A stretch of 64,000 nucleotides of DNA, taken from positions 1 through 64,000 of the forward strand of contig NZ_QGSZ01000217.1 of the NCBI RefSeq assembly GCF_003857055.1, in the 5' to 3' direction. A model generated the notes under the pieces. That model worked only from the letters and a program-made list of their open reading frames with translations. It made no database searches and was not told where the DNA came from. A program made the translations under genes and the position numbers. Below are positions 11,582 to 20,553 of the stretch, piece after piece (the first letter of the stretch is position 1; each line of letters begins with the position of its first letter). The DNA is from Micromonospora inaquosa. Lineage in GTDB: Bacteria > Actinomycetota > Actinomycetes > Mycobacteriales > Micromonosporaceae.

Positions 11582-11611
11582 TCAACTGATCGACCGATGC
11601 GGCTGCGGGAG

Positions 11612-12193
11612 TCAGCGGCGCATTCGATAGCGCAGGTGAAGCACCCGGTCGCCCTGAATCACCACGTCCGGATCCGCCAACAGGTGCTGCGCGTGGACCG
11701 ACCCGAAGTAGCGCTTGCCGGACCCGAACACGACGGGTACGACGTCCATGCGCACCTCGTCGATCAGGCCCGCGGCAAGCACCTGGCCACCGACGTCGCC
11801 CGCGGCGACCTCGACCATGCGGTCACCCGCAAGCTCCTGCGCCCTGGCCACGGCTGCCTCGACGCCGTCGACGAAGTGGAACGGCGCCTCGGGGTGCCAG
11901 CCCTCGGGCCTGCCCCGATGGGTCACGACGACGACGTGGTCGATCCCGCCCGGAGGCTTCCCGTCCCAGCCGTCCGTCATGTCGAAGACGTGGCGGCCGA
12001 CGATTGTCGTCCCGATCTGATCCCAGTACGGCCGGGTGTAGTCGTAGGACGGCCGCGACACCTTCAGCACGCCGCTTTCGTCCAACGGGATGTCACCGCT
12101 GGACAACCACTCGAACAGCGGCCCGGGTTGGTCATTCTCATCCGCGATGAAGCCGTCCACCGACACCGAGCTGTACATGACCACCGTGCCCAC
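11612..12193 (-). CDS. DHFR/RibD C-terminal family reductase
   Basis: 193 residues. The N-terminus MGTVVMYSSVSVDGFIADE and later TTIVGRHVFDMT, DHVVVVTHRG, VEVAAGDVGGQVLAAGLIDE and VVPVVFGSGKRYF are the conserved blocks of the dihydrofolate-reductase-like RibD C-terminal domain family (YyaP type). These are NAD(P)H-dependent enzymes whose physiological substrates are mostly unknown. Monocistronic, with the intergenic stem-loops downstream. It is not the essential FolA, because the motif pattern is that of the deaminase-reductase superfamily. Confidence 0.85.
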   Translation of the reverse strand: MGTVVMYSSVSVDGFIADENDQPGPLFEWLSSGDIPLDESGVLKVSRPSYDYTRPYWDQIGTTIVGRHVFDMTDGWDGKPPGGIDHVVVVTHRGRPEGWHPEAPFHFVDGVEAAVARAQELAGDRMVEVAAGDVGGQVLAAGLIDEVRMDVVPVVFGSGKRYFGSVHAQHLLADPDVVIQGDRVLHLRYRMRR

Positions 12194-12424
12194 GGGGCTC
12201 TCCTCTGCCTTGGGAAGCCCTCAAATTAGCGCGTCGTGAGCTGCCGCTCCGGTAAGAATTCAATCCGCGGGCGGCGGCCAGCCGCCCAGCACGTGGCCGG
12301 GATGTTCGCGCGGGAACCGCTGCCGGACTTCGATGTACCGGGTCGGCGAAGCGCTAGGTGCGGGCCCGCCGCTTTTGCATGACGTCGATGAGCTCCTTGA
12401 AACGCTGTGGCAGGCACCTGAAGG

Positions 12425-13525
12425 TCAGTGGTCGGCGAGGCGGGCAATGAAGCGATCACCAACCTCGGCGATGTCGTCGGTGGTCCACCCGAGGGCGGGC
12501 GCGGCGACGGTGATCTCGGTCATCGCCATGCCCGGCACGTTTGTTTCCTGCCAGCCGGCGGCAAACCACACCTTTTCCTCCTCGGCGAGCGCCAGGGCAG
12601 CGTCGTTCAGCGCCTGCGCCGGGTGGGGTAGCCAGAGCCGGAATCGATGGGTGTGCGGAGGTTCTGGATACACCAGTGCGCCGGGAAGCGTGGCGAGTGC
12701 CGCGGCGACTGTCCGCGCGTGCCGCACATACTCGGGGACGCGCGGCAGTTCCCTGTTCAGGCCAGCGAGCGCGCTCAGGGCGGCCGGCCACTGCTGGAAC
12801 ACCTGGCCGCCAGAGCGGTGCCGCCAGATGCGGGCGTGGGCGGCGAGCTCCGTGGTACCGGCGAGCGCCGCACCGCTGATACCGCCGATCGTCTTGTAGA
12901 ACGAGACGTACGTGCTGTCGGCGAGGTCGGCGATTTCGCTGAGGGTGTGCGCCAGGTGTGCGGTGGATTCCCACATTCGGGCGCCGTCGAAATGTACGCG
13001 TGCACCGATGGCGCGCGCGGCGGCGGACGCGGCGGCGAGCTCGTCCCAGGAGGGGAGGACGAAGCCGGCGTTGCGCAGCGGGAGCTCGAGGACGACGGTG
13101 CCCACGGGCTCGGCGAGCGCGGTGATCTCCTCGGCGGTGGGGTTGCGGGGCTCAGTCGTCGGCCAGGTACTGCGCAGGTCGCTCAGGTGGGCGTAGGTAT
13201 GCCGTTCGTCCATCTCCAGGTGGCCGAGCGGGTGTAGAGCGACGGTCGGGTGCCCGCTGCGGTCAGCGCCATAGCGCAGCGCGACCTGCTGGGCCATCGT
13301 GCCGGTGGGAAAGAAGACGGCGGCCTCGGTTCCCAGTAAGTTCGCCACGCGTTCTTCCAGCATCGTCACCGGGCCGTCGCCGTAGAAGTCGGGCTCGTCG
13401 TCCAGATCCCCGCCGGCGTCCATGTCTGCGAGCCGGTCCCTCATCGTCGTAGGTTGGACGCCGGAGAGGATTCGGTCGCAGGCGCGCAGCGCGGCGAACC
13501 GACGCTGCCTGGTGTTGTGGGACAT
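12425..13525 (-). CDS. Threonine aldolase / beta-eliminating lyase family PLP enzyme
   Basis: 366 residues from ATG 13525. Fold type I PLP enzyme: EAAVFFPTGTMAQQVAL, the HFDGARMWE motif and STYVSFYKTIGGISG, whose Lys should form the PLP Schiff base. This order fits low-specificity L-threonine aldolases, which cleave threonine to glycine and acetaldehyde, although other beta-eliminating lyases share the fold. The C-terminus ends near 'IAEVGDRFIARLADH'. An in-frame extension upstream to 13633 is low in conservation and has no better ribosome site, so the internal ATG is chosen. No operon partner. Confidence 0.85.
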   Translation of the reverse strand: MSHNTRQRRFAALRACDRILSGVQPTTMRDRLADMDAGGDLDDEPDFYGDGPVTMLEERVANLLGTEAAVFFPTGTMAQQVALRYGADRSGHPTVALHPLGHLEMDERHTYAHLSDLRSTWPTTEPRNPTAEEITALAEPVGTVVLELPLRNAGFVLPSWDELAAASAAARAIGARVHFDGARMWESTAHLAHTLSEIADLADSTYVSFYKTIGGISGAALAGTTELAAHARIWRHRSGGQVFQQWPAALSALAGLNRELPRVPEYVRHARTVAAALATLPGALVYPEPPHTHRFRLWLPHPAQALNDAALALAEEEKVWFAAGWQETNVPGMAMTEITVAAPALGWTTDDIAEVGDRFIARLADH

Positions 13526-13649
13526 CCGCGGATCGTCGCATGTCAGCGCAATGGCGGCCACGCGGGTTCTCTGGGGACAGGCGACCAGCGTCGCGGGCTC
13601 AGCTGGCGCGACTGGCTCGTGACGCATTGTCACGATCCTTCCCGGCTCT

Positions 13650-13682
13650 GGTACCAGCCGACCGACGAGGTCGACTGGTACC
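13650..13682 (-). terminator. Stem-loop downstream of the serpin gene
   Basis: GGTACCAG (13650-13657) pairs with CTGGTACC (13675-13682), and CGACC pairs with GGTCG inside, leaving a five-base loop. It begins six bases after the serpin stop codon on the minus strand. There is no T-tract, as is common for actinomycete terminators. Confidence 0.5.
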
Positions 13683-13687
13683 TCCGG

Positions 13688-14980
13688 TCAGGCTGGGCCG
13701 GCGACCAGGGGGTCGTGGACCCGGCCGAGGAACAGCGGTACGCCGGTGAGCCGGTCGTGGATGACGTACAGGAACGGCCGGTTGACGAAGAACTGCGGCC
13801 CCTGTGGGATCGACGGCGGCCGGACGATGACGGCCGTCGCGGCTGCGGCTTCGGTGCCCTTCTCGTCCACCGCGATGAACGTCTCGTGCACCACGTCGTC
13901 GATGCACAGGGCCGGTTCGGTGCTCATGGCCGTGAAGTCGGCCTGTGAAGTGAATGCCGTGGGCATGCCGAGGCTGCCCAGCGCGGCTCCCAGTTCGGCC
14001 GGCAGGCGGAACCTCCACCGGGGCAGGCGTAGTTGGACGTCGGTGATCTGGAACCCGGTCAGCAACGCGCCCAGCCAGGCCGCGTCGAGGTTCGCCTCGA
14101 CCGCGGCGAGATCGCCCCGGGTGGGCATGACGATGGCCATGGCAAGCCCGTCGCCCGCGTACGGCACGTCGACTGCGCGCCAACCGTCCCCTTCGAGGTA
14201 ACCCATCCTGTCGAACGGCCCGCGCATGATCGAGACGTCGACGACGCTGCCGTCATCCCTGGTGAAGGGCTCTACCGCCGTGGCGGTGGCGGTGAACGGG
14301 TACTTCCAAGCTGCCATGAGGTAGATCGCGTTGGTGAGGATCAGACGGGTGTCGGGGCTGACGGCGTCGGGCGTCAACAGCTCCGGGATCTTCGCGTTGG
14401 TCCGGTCGGACACCCAGGTGTTGATCTCCTGGCGGGCCACCTCCGGGGCGCCGAGGAAGTCGACCGGGTGCGGCGCGGCGTCGTAGTAGCCGGCCAGGGT
14501 GTCCCGGAACTCGGGTCGCAGGCTCAGGTCGAGTCGTGTCCACAGCGCGTTGGCCGTGGTCAGCCGAGGCTGCCTGGTCCCGTCGCCGTCCTGGTACCGG
14601 TCGGCGAGCGTCTGGTCGACGGTGTTGAGCCCGCTGTCGAGCGCGCTGGGGCGCGGATGCGGCGCGTGGAGCACGGTGTCCATCTCGTCCGCCGTGGTCG
14701 AGGCGGCGCCCGCCCTGGTCATCGCGAGCGCGAGCCCGACCGAGTACGGCGCGCACACCACATTGGCGCCTGCGTGGGTCGAGGCCAGTGTGCGGTAGAG
14801 GTCGGCCGTGAAGCCGCGAACCGCGGTGGCGGCGGCCTGCATCGTGGCCGGGTCCGGTGGTACGCGGTCCGTATCCGTCGAGGTCGACGACGGACCGAGC
14901 CAACGGGGATGACCTGGGGTGGCGGTGAGGGCAGCGGCCGCAATTGGTACCGCCCGCAGGACCGATCGACGCGAGACCAT
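13688..14980 (-). CDS. Serpin family protease inhibitor with Tat-type signal
   Basis: About 430 residues. The N-terminus MVSRRSVLRAVPIAAAALTA has a twin-arginine pattern (SRRSVL) before a hydrophobic stretch, so export by Tat is likely. The body has serpin landmarks: NVVCAPYSVGLALAMTRAGA, TRLILTNAIYLMAAWKYPF, and VVHETFIAVDEKGTEAAAAT, the hinge of the reactive-centre loop, then FFVNRPFLYVIHDRLTGVPLFLGRV. Small residues in the hinge indicate an inhibitory serpin rather than a non-inhibitory one. The scissile bond lies in VIVRPPSIPQG. ATG 15004 is an alternative start. A strong stem-loop follows the gene. Confidence 0.87.
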   Translation of the reverse strand: MVSRRSVLRAVPIAAAALTATPGHPRWLGPSSTSTDTDRVPPDPATMQAAATAVRGFTADLYRTLASTHAGANVVCAPYSVGLALAMTRAGAASTTADEMDTVLHAPHPRPSALDSGLNTVDQTLADRYQDGDGTRQPRLTTANALWTRLDLSLRPEFRDTLAGYYDAAPHPVDFLGAPEVARQEINTWVSDRTNAKIPELLTPDAVSPDTRLILTNAIYLMAAWKYPFTATATAVEPFTRDDGSVVDVSIMRGPFDRMGYLEGDGWRAVDVPYAGDGLAMAIVMPTRGDLAAVEANLDAAWLGALLTGFQITDVQLRLPRWRFRLPAELGAALGSLGMPTAFTSQADFTAMSTEPALCIDDVVHETFIAVDEKGTEAAAATAVIVRPPSIPQGPQFFVNRPFLYVIHDRLTGVPLFLGRVHDPLVAGPA

Positions 14981-15759
14981 GTGTCGACGGTAGAGCAGGC
15001 CCATGGGAACGCACCAGGCGTAGGGCAGGATTAATCGAAGCTCGACAATGTATGTCACTCGTGCGTTGAAGAAGCTTGCGATCAGCGAGGCATCGGTCGG
15101 ATCGCTGCCGGTTTCGTGGTTGAGGTCTTGGTGAAGGTGACCGGGTTCCGGCTGAACAATCGGCCGGTGCCGCCTCGGGCCCTGGCGAAACTGATCGAGA
15201 CATGTCGGGCCGGGGACCCCCGACCGTTGGTGCTCGTCACCTACGGCGTACCGGTGCGCGGGGCCGGCGGCAGCCGGGCGCCGCACCCGGGCCGCACCCG
15301 GTTCGGGCGGTTGGTGCGGTGTTGCCGCCCAGGCCGTCAGCGCGGGTCCGGCGACGGCACGATCGAGGCCGCGACCATGCTGGGGATTCCGGAGGGAACC
15401 GTGAAGTCGCGGGCGCACTACGCCCTGCAGGCGTTGCCGCAGCGATCGGGCGTACTGACGGGAATTGATCCGCGAAAACCAGGCATCGCGTCAACACTCC
15501 CACAGCAATAGGGCCACGCCACTCAACAATGACGCAGCCCCACCTCGACCAAATTCAGCTATCGCGGTCGAGGTGGAGCGATTTTCGGGGACGTTCCATC
15601 GGACGGTCCGCCTCCGGTGTTGTCCAGCGTTGCAGGCGGAACCGCGCCGGCAGGGGCCAGTACGGCCAGTCGTTGGCGTCGGAGTCGGCGACGCCAGGCG
15701 GGCGGGGGGATCAGCGGCCGAATGTCGCACCCGGCGTGCCGTCGTATCGACGGAACGCG
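14981..15759. other. Intergenic region with a sigma-factor remnant
   Basis: About 780 bases without an intact gene. It contains the sigma region 4 remnant at 15353-15442 and a small CCGTCG/CGACGG hairpin (15739-15753) just past the NhaA gene stop that may terminate it. Nothing else recognised. Confidence 0.5.
15353..15442 (+). pseudogene. Remnant of an ECF sigma factor (region 4)
   Basis: The plus-strand translation reads GTIEAATMLGIPEGTVKSR followed by AHYALQALP, a clear match to the region 4.2 helix-turn-helix of ECF-type sigma factors (usually VAEAAxxLGVPEGTVKSRxxxALRALR). No region 2 or start codon in a consistent frame lies upstream, so only the tail of a decayed gene is left. Confidence 0.6.
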
Positions 15760-17649
15760 CTACTTGACGGTCGCCGGCGCGTCACGGCCGAGGTGGGCTC
15801 GGGCTCGGGCCATACGAATGGCCGCCGTCAAGGCCGCGATGTCGTAGGCGCCGTAGTGGCGGCGGCCGTTGATGAAGAACGTCGGGGTGCCGGACACTCC
15901 GCTGTTGTCAGCGGAGTCGATGTCGCTGTCGATGCGACCTGCGTGGGCCTGGCTTGTCAGATCATCGTGGAACCGCTTCTGGTCCAGGCCGAGGTCGCCG
16001 GCGTATGTGATGAGAGCAGCGATGTCCAGCTCGTCCTGATGGTCGAGCAACAGGTCATGCATCTGCCAGAATTTGCCCTGAGCGGCGGCTGCTTCGGCGG
16101 CCTCGGCCGCCAGTCGGGCCTGCGGGTGCACGTCTGGCAGAGGCAGGTGACGCCACACGAAACGCAGGTCGGCGTCGCCCAGCAACTGTCGGACGACCGG
16201 TTCGGCCGTCCCGCAGTACGGGCACTGGAAGTCGCCGTACTGCACCAGCGTTACCGACGCGGTGGCCGGGCCGCGGACGTGGTCCTGCTTCTCGTCGACC
16301 GGTGGGGTGAGATCGATCAGCTCCGTCATGTCGCCGAAGAGCGCCCGGATGCGCTTGTCCTGAGGCAACGTGCTGGTGACGCGGAACGCGAGCCAGGTCA
16401 GCGCCGAGGACACGATCGCGGCGCCGAGCACCCCGACTTTGGCCTCGGCCAGTTGGTCGCCGGTGAAGGCCAGGCTGGCGACCAGCAGTGACACCGTGAA
16501 GCTGACCCCGGCGATCGTGCCGCTGCCGAGCACGCCCGCCCAGCCCACGGTCGGACGGATGCGTCCGTGTGAGAGCCAGGTGAGCCCGGCGGAGGTGCCA
16601 ATCACGGCGAGCGGCTTTCCGACGACGTACCCGAGCAACACGCCCCAGGTGACAGGCGACGCGAACGCCTGGGCCAGGAACGGACCGTCGATGCTGATGC
16701 CGGCGTTGGCCAGGCCGAACAGCGGCACGATGACGTAGCTGGCCCATGGGTGGTAGATGCGCTGAAGGCGGTCGTTGGGCGACAGCGTGTTCGCCAGGCC
16801 GATCGAAGCCGTACGCGCGAGCGTGGGAGTCGGCTGCTCACGGAACGACCGGAACAGCCCGCTGACCTTCTCGAGCTCAGTTCGGCCGGGGGAGTAGGCA
16901 AAAGCGCTCAACCCGATGGCCAGTCCGGCCACCACAGGGTCGACTCCGCTGACCAGCAGCGCACCCCACATCACGACGGCGGCCGGCACGTACGCCCAGC
17001 CCCGTCGGACGCCGATGGCACGGAGGGTCAACATGACCGCGAATGCCGCCACGGCCACCACGATGGGCATCACCGTGATGTCCTCGCTGTAGACCAGGGC
17101 GATGACGATGAGGGCGATCAAGTCGTCGACCACGAACACGGTGAGCAGGAAAATCCGGACCCGGTCGGGAACGCCCCGGCCGAGCAGTGCCAGCAGGCCC
17201 AACGCGAGGGCGGTGTCGGTCGACATCGCCACGCCCCAGCCATGTGCGCCCGGGCCGCCGTGGTTGATCCCCAGGAAGATCAGTACCGGGATCAGCATGC
17301 CAATCAGGCCAGCCATGCCGGGCAGCACGAAACGTCGCCGGTCGCGGAGGTCGCCGAGGTCGAACTCGCGCCGCGCCTCAAGGCCGACGACGAGGAAGAA
17401 CAGCGTCATCAAGCCGCTGTTGATCCAGGTGTGCAGGTCGCGGGAGAGTTCGAGGTGCCCGAGGCGCAGGGACAAGTGGGTGCGCCACACGGCTTCGTAG
17501 GAATCGAGGTCGATGTTGGCCCAGAGCAGTGCGGCGACGATGGCGGCCACGAGCACGCCGGCGCTGCCGGACTCGATTCGCAGGAATGTGCGCAGCGGTG
17601 ACGCCAGGTTCCGTTTCCGGATCGTCCGGCCGGACTTGGTCTCGGTCAC
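15760..17649 (-). CDS. nhaA: NhaA Na+/H+ antiporter fused to a DsbA-like thioredoxin domain
   Basis: 629 residues. Residues 1-430 are NhaA: about twelve membrane segments, with AMSTDTALALGLLALLGR and FVVDDLIALIVIALVYS containing the paired Asp residues needed for ion exchange. From about residue 455 follows a thioredoxin-fold domain with QYGDFQCPYCGTAEPVVRQLL, a CPYC active site, and cis-Pro region SGVSGTPTFFINGRRHYG, as in DsbA/FrnE-type oxidoreductases. This fusion is known in actinobacteria. It exchanges sodium for protons at the membrane, and the thioredoxin part presumably acts in redox control. It lies beside OsmC and the GGACYA boxes, pointing to thiol or pH stress. Confidence 0.92.
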   Translation of the reverse strand: MTETKSGRTIRKRNLASPLRTFLRIESGSAGVLVAAIVAALLWANIDLDSYEAVWRTHLSLRLGHLELSRDLHTWINSGLMTLFFLVVGLEARREFDLGDLRDRRRFVLPGMAGLIGMLIPVLIFLGINHGGPGAHGWGVAMSTDTALALGLLALLGRGVPDRVRIFLLTVFVVDDLIALIVIALVYSEDITVMPIVVAVAAFAVMLTLRAIGVRRGWAYVPAAVVMWGALLVSGVDPVVAGLAIGLSAFAYSPGRTELEKVSGLFRSFREQPTPTLARTASIGLANTLSPNDRLQRIYHPWASYVIVPLFGLANAGISIDGPFLAQAFASPVTWGVLLGYVVGKPLAVIGTSAGLTWLSHGRIRPTVGWAGVLGSGTIAGVSFTVSLLVASLAFTGDQLAEAKVGVLGAAIVSSALTWLAFRVTSTLPQDKRIRALFGDMTELIDLTPPVDEKQDHVRGPATASVTLVQYGDFQCPYCGTAEPVVRQLLGDADLRFVWRHLPLPDVHPQARLAAEAAEAAAAQGKFWQMHDLLLDHQDELDIAALITYAGDLGLDQKRFHDDLTSQAHAGRIDSDIDSADNSGVSGTPTFFINGRRHYGAYDIAALTAAIRMARARAHLGRDAPATVK

Positions 17650-17768
17650 ACGTCACCTTTCGACGTGCTGGCCGGACCAGCACGGACAGCTGGATCACGT
17701 GCCGCGATGGGGCACGCGTCCCAGCGGCGGTCGGCTGCGGGGAGAGCGACGGGTCCGTCGCTGGCCCC

Positions 17769-18197
17769 TCAGCGCGGTCCGACGAACTCGGTCCGCACGC
17801 TCCAGGCGAACTGAATCAGCAGGGTGACCGGTGACTTCTCGGCGATGTCGTGCATCACCTTCAGGTCGTCGGGGTCAGGCTCCTCGCTGAGCGTGATCGT
17901 GCGCTGCAGGTAACGCGCTGCGCCTTCCTGCTCGGGTTCGTGGTAGTTGATCTCGACGGTGATATCGCCGGCGGTGTCGTACTTGTAGTCGACATACTGG
18001 CGCAGCGTCTGAGCAGTGCACGACGCGAGCGCCATCAACAGGTACTCCGTCGGCGTCGGGCCGTCACCGACTGCGCCGTTGTGCGGTTCGTCGGCGACGA
18101 ACGTGAAGTCGCGGGTGGTCATGTCCGTGCGCCGGCGCTCAGTGGCCGGAAGGACAACTCGGGCCGATGCGATGACATGATCCTGAGCGGTTTCCAT
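17769..18197 (-). CDS. OsmC family protein
   Basis: 142 residues from ATG 18197 (METAQDHVI). Contains the OsmC core: FVADEPHNGAVGDGPTPTEY, then LLMALASCTAQTLRQYVDYK with the reactive Cys, and the C-terminal DIAEKSPVTLLIQ. These proteins reduce organic hydroperoxides using a Cys pair; the second Cys at the usual C-terminal CPV position is replaced (EKSPVT), so the enzyme may be redox-altered or act as a binding protein. Two GGACYA-NN-type palindromes lie 140-300 bases upstream, consistent with control by the TetR protein encoded next. Confidence 0.85.
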   Translation of the reverse strand: METAQDHVIASARVVLPATERRRTDMTTRDFTFVADEPHNGAVGDGPTPTEYLLMALASCTAQTLRQYVDYKYDTAGDITVEINYHEPEQEGAARYLQRTITLSEEPDPDDLKVMHDIAEKSPVTLLIQFAWSVRTEFVGPR

Positions 18198-18340
18198 CAG
18201 CCGCGCCTTCCTGTAGATCCAGTGGTTGGTGAGGGGCCCAGCGTCGGGGGGACCCAGCAGCAGCCGAGCCACGGTTTGAGCGGGGGCTGCGGCCAGGCGT
18301 GTCACCCCATGGCCGGGTACCTCCGCAGGCTAGCCTTCGC

Positions 18341-18354
18341 GGACTAGATAGTCC
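18341..18354. promoter_or_regulatory. Operator-like palindrome, site 1
   Basis: GGACTAGATAGTCC: perfect six-base arms around a two-base centre, 144 bases upstream of the OsmC start. One of six related boxes in the 18.3-24.4 kb stretch. Confidence 0.55.
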
Positions 18355-18479
18355 AATCTCCGGCATGTCCCAGAGTCGCCGGCCCCGGCGACCCGGACGG
18401 CGTGGCGGTTCGAGCTGCATTATGGGCGAATTCGATCCAGCGGCGCTCGGGCAACCCGTTCAGCTCCAACTCCGAGAAC

Positions 18480-18493
18480 GGACCAATTGGTCC
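18480..18493. promoter_or_regulatory. Operator-like palindrome, site 2
   Basis: GGACCAATTGGTCC, a perfect 14-base palindrome. It lies between the TetR stop and the OsmC start, 139 bases from site 1. Confidence 0.55.
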
Positions 18494-18576
18494 AGCATCG
18501 AAGCGTTGGCTGGGACATCGGCCTCGGGGCTGCTCGCATCCGCTGTGAGCAGCCTGGCCACGATTGATGAACCCGG

Positions 18577-19233
18577 CTAGTGGGTCGACTCACCGGACGG
18601 CTGCACGAGGAACGATTTGATGTGTTCCAGGGCCATGTCCAGAGCGACTTCCATGGGGGCGACGTCGTGTGCGGCGTTCGCCAGCAGGTAGCCGCCTTGC
18701 AATGCGGCCATCAGCCCCGTGGACAACTTCTCCGGGTCGGCGTCCTGGCGCAGCAGGCCGCTGTCCCGCATCCGGTGCAGGCCGTCACTGATCAGCTTTT
18801 CCCATGCCTCGAACGTCTCCGACAGCGACGATCGAGCCTGCTCATCTTGATCGGACAGCTCGAGGGCCATTGACCCGAGGCCGCACCCGTGCTTGCCGTT
18901 GTTCAGCGAGTTGGCCTGCACCAGCGCGTTACGCCAACGGACCAGCCCTGAGAACGATCTCAGGCGTTCGAGCCCGGCGCGTTCACGCTGAAGCACGAGC
19001 GCGCCTCGATACTTGACCAAGGCGCGCACGAGTTCCTGCTTGTCGGCGAAGTGATGGTAGAGCTGGGACTTGCTCGTCTGGCTTGCCTCGCGAATGTCGT
19101 CAAGGGTCGTCGCGTTCACTCCGCGCACGAGCATCAGCCGGTTCGCCGCGTCGAGGATCCGCTCACGCGTCGCGATGCCCCGCTGACTGATCCTCCGCCT
19201 ATTCGTCGGCGCAGCCACCTGCTCGTCGCTCAT
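18577..19233 (-). CDS. TetR family transcriptional regulator
   Basis: 218 residues. The N-terminal TetR helix-turn-helix is clear: RERILDAANRLMLVRGVNAT, DDIREASQTSKSQLYHHF and ADKQELVRALV. The C-terminal helical domain (TetR_C-type) has HGCGLGSMALEL with a Cys that could sense thiols or electrophiles. Two GGACYA-type boxes lie at 19276 and 19398, just upstream of its start, so autoregulation is likely, and boxes also precede the OsmC and molybdopterin oxidoreductase genes. Effector unknown. Confidence 0.92.
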   Translation of the reverse strand: MSDEQVAAPTNRRRISQRGIATRERILDAANRLMLVRGVNATTLDDIREASQTSKSQLYHHFADKQELVRALVKYRGALVLQRERAGLERLRSFSGLVRWRNALVQANSLNNGKHGCGLGSMALELSDQDEQARSSLSETFEAWEKLISDGLHRMRDSGLLRQDADPEKLSTGLMAALQGGYLLANAAHDVAPMEVALDMALEHIKSFLVQPSGESTH

Positions 19234-19275
19234 CTGTCAAGTGTATCCAGCACGCCAGATAATCCAGGGGAAACG

Positions 19276-19289
19276 GGACCATGGAGTCC
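19276..19289. promoter_or_regulatory. Operator-like palindrome, site 3
   Basis: GGACCATGGAGTCC, 43 bases upstream of the TetR start codon. The GGAC/GTCC ends are perfectly symmetric. Its position fits autorepression. Confidence 0.55.
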
Positions 19290-19397
19290 ATGCGATGTCC
19301 CGTCGCATTCACCGGATGGTGAAGGTCGGGACATGCTTCCGCCGGTTTGATGAAGGTGTGCCAGCACCGCTAGATCATCGTTAGCGAGAGCTTCAAT

Positions 19398-19411
19398 GGA
19401 CTATTTGGTCC
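19398..19411. promoter_or_regulatory. Operator-like palindrome, site 4
   Basis: GGACTATTTGGTCC, 165 bases upstream of the TetR start and 122 bases from site 3. Same GGACYA/TRGTCC pattern as sites 1 and 2. Confidence 0.55.
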
Positions 19412-19524
19412 GATGCAAGAGATGTTTTCGAGTTGCTGGACGACGCGCCGTGAGAGCGGCCCTTCGGAGGGAGCGCGAATTCATCCAGCGGACTCCCTGT
19501 TCGGGCCGGCCCTCGGGCCGAGCC

Positions 19525-19551
19525 GGCGCGCGGACCAGGGGCCCGCGCGCC
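19525..19551 (-). terminator. GC stem-loop after msrA
   Basis: GGCGCGCGG (19525-19533) pairs perfectly with CCGCGCGCC (19543-19551) over a nine-base loop. It starts seven bases past the msrA stop on the minus strand. Confidence 0.55.
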
Positions 19552-19558
19552 GCAGGTG

Positions 19559-20065
19559 TCAGGCCGACGCCCGCTTCGGAAGCTTCCACCCGGGGCGGGG
19601 GAAGTGGCAGGTGTATCCGTTGGGGTAGGTCTGCAGGTAGTTCTGGTGCTCAGGCTCGGCCTCCCAGAAGTCACCCGCCGCGGTGACCTCGGTGACGACC
19701 TTGCCGGGCCACAGACCCGAGGCGTCGACGTCGGCGATCGTGTCCTCGGCGACCCGCTTCTGCTCGTCGTTGGTGTAGAAGATCGCCGAGCGGTAGCTGA
19801 CGCCGATGTCGTTGCCCTGGCGGTTCTTCGTCGAGGGGTCGTGGATCTGGAAGAAGAACTCGAGCAGCGCGCGGAAATCGGTCTTCTCGGTGTCGTAGAC
19901 GACCTCGATGGACTCCGCGTGGGTGCCGTGGTTGCGGTAGGTGGCGTTCGGTACGTCGCCGCCGCTGTACCCGACGCGCGTGGACACGACGCCGGGCTCT
20001 CGGCGGAACAACTCCTCCATGCCCCAGAAACAGCCGCCGGCGAGGATTGCCTTTTCGGTGGTCAC
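19559..20065 (-). CDS. msrA: Peptide methionine (S)-S-oxide reductase
   Basis: 168 residues. Contains the MsrA signature [17 protein letters not shown] with the catalytic Cys in [46 protein letters not shown] and the C-terminal [12 protein letters not shown]. It reduces methionine-S-sulfoxide in proteins using thioredoxin. Start is GTG at 20065, which overlaps the msrB stop (GTGA), so the two reductases are translated together. A strong stem-loop follows. Confidence 0.95.
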   Translation of the reverse strand: MTTEKAILAGGCFWGMEELFRREPGVVSTRVGYSGGDVPNATYRNHGTHAESIEVVYDTEKTDFRALLEFFFQIHDPSTKNRQGNDIGVSYRSAIFYTNDEQKRVAEDTIADVDASGLWPGKVVTEVTAAGDFWEAEPEHQNYLQTYPNGYTCHFPRPGWKLPKRASA

Positions 20066-20553
20066 GTCGTCTCCTTGCTTGTCGTCGTACCAGTGCTGGT
20101 GTCATTCGTGAACAGGGTGCGGTATTCGCCGTACCCTGCGCTCTCCAGGTCGTCGAGGTGGACGAACCGCAGCGACGCCGAGTTGATGCAGTAGCGCAGT
20201 CCGCCCTTTTCGACGGGACCGTCGGTGAAGACGTGGCCGAGGTGGCTGCCGCCGTGCAGCGAGCGGGCCTCAGTCCGGATCATTCCGTGGCTGGAGTCTT
20301 CGCGCTCGACGACGTTTGTCTTGGCCAACGGCTTGGTGAAGCTCGGCCAGCCGGAGTTGCTGTCGTACTTGTCGACCGATGCGAACAGCGGCTCGCCGGA
20401 CACGACATCCACGTAGATGCCGGGCTCATGGTTGTCCCAGTAGGCGTTGGCGAACGGTCGCTCCGTGCCGTCCTGCTGGGTCACGCGGTACTGCTCCGGG
20501 TTGAGTCGCGAAACGGCCTCCGGGTTCTTACGGTACTGGGTCTGCTGGGACAC
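20062..20553 (-). CDS. msrB: Peptide methionine (R)-S-oxide reductase
   Basis: 163 residues. MsrB blocks are present: [47 protein letters not shown] and the catalytic motif [12 protein letters not shown]. The two CxxC zinc motifs of zinc-type MsrB are missing (Ser and Gly stand where CG is usual), so this belongs to the zinc-free form. It reduces methionine-R-sulfoxide. GTG start with AAGGGAGA upstream; the first gene of the msrB-msrA pair. Confidence 0.95.
   Translation of the reverse strand: MSQQTQYRKNPEAVSRLNPEQYRVTQQDGTERPFANAYWDNHEPGIYVDVVSGEPLFASVDKYDSNSGWPSFTKPLAKTNVVEREDSSHGMIRTEARSLHGGSHLGHVFTDGPVEKGGLRYCINSASLRFVHLDDLESAGYGEYRTLFTNDTSTGTTTSKETT

Larger units (their letters stand above)
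11159..11611. other. Intergenic region between CHAT operon and DHFR-family gene
   Basis: About 450 bases with no convincing gene. It holds the putative CHAT promoter at its left end, a CCGTAC/GTACGG hairpin (11435-11454), and nested inverted repeats at 11502-11581. Short open frames here have no recognisable product. Confidence 0.5.
18198..18576. other. Upstream region of osmC-like gene
   Basis: About 380 bases with no gene. The main content is two operator-like palindromes at 18341-18354 and 18480-18493. Confidence 0.5.
19234..19558. other. Intergenic region between TetR gene and msrA
   Basis: About 325 bases with no gene. It carries two operator-like boxes (19276-19289 and 19398-19411) and the strong stem-loop at 19525-19551 after msrA. 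Confidence 0.5.
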
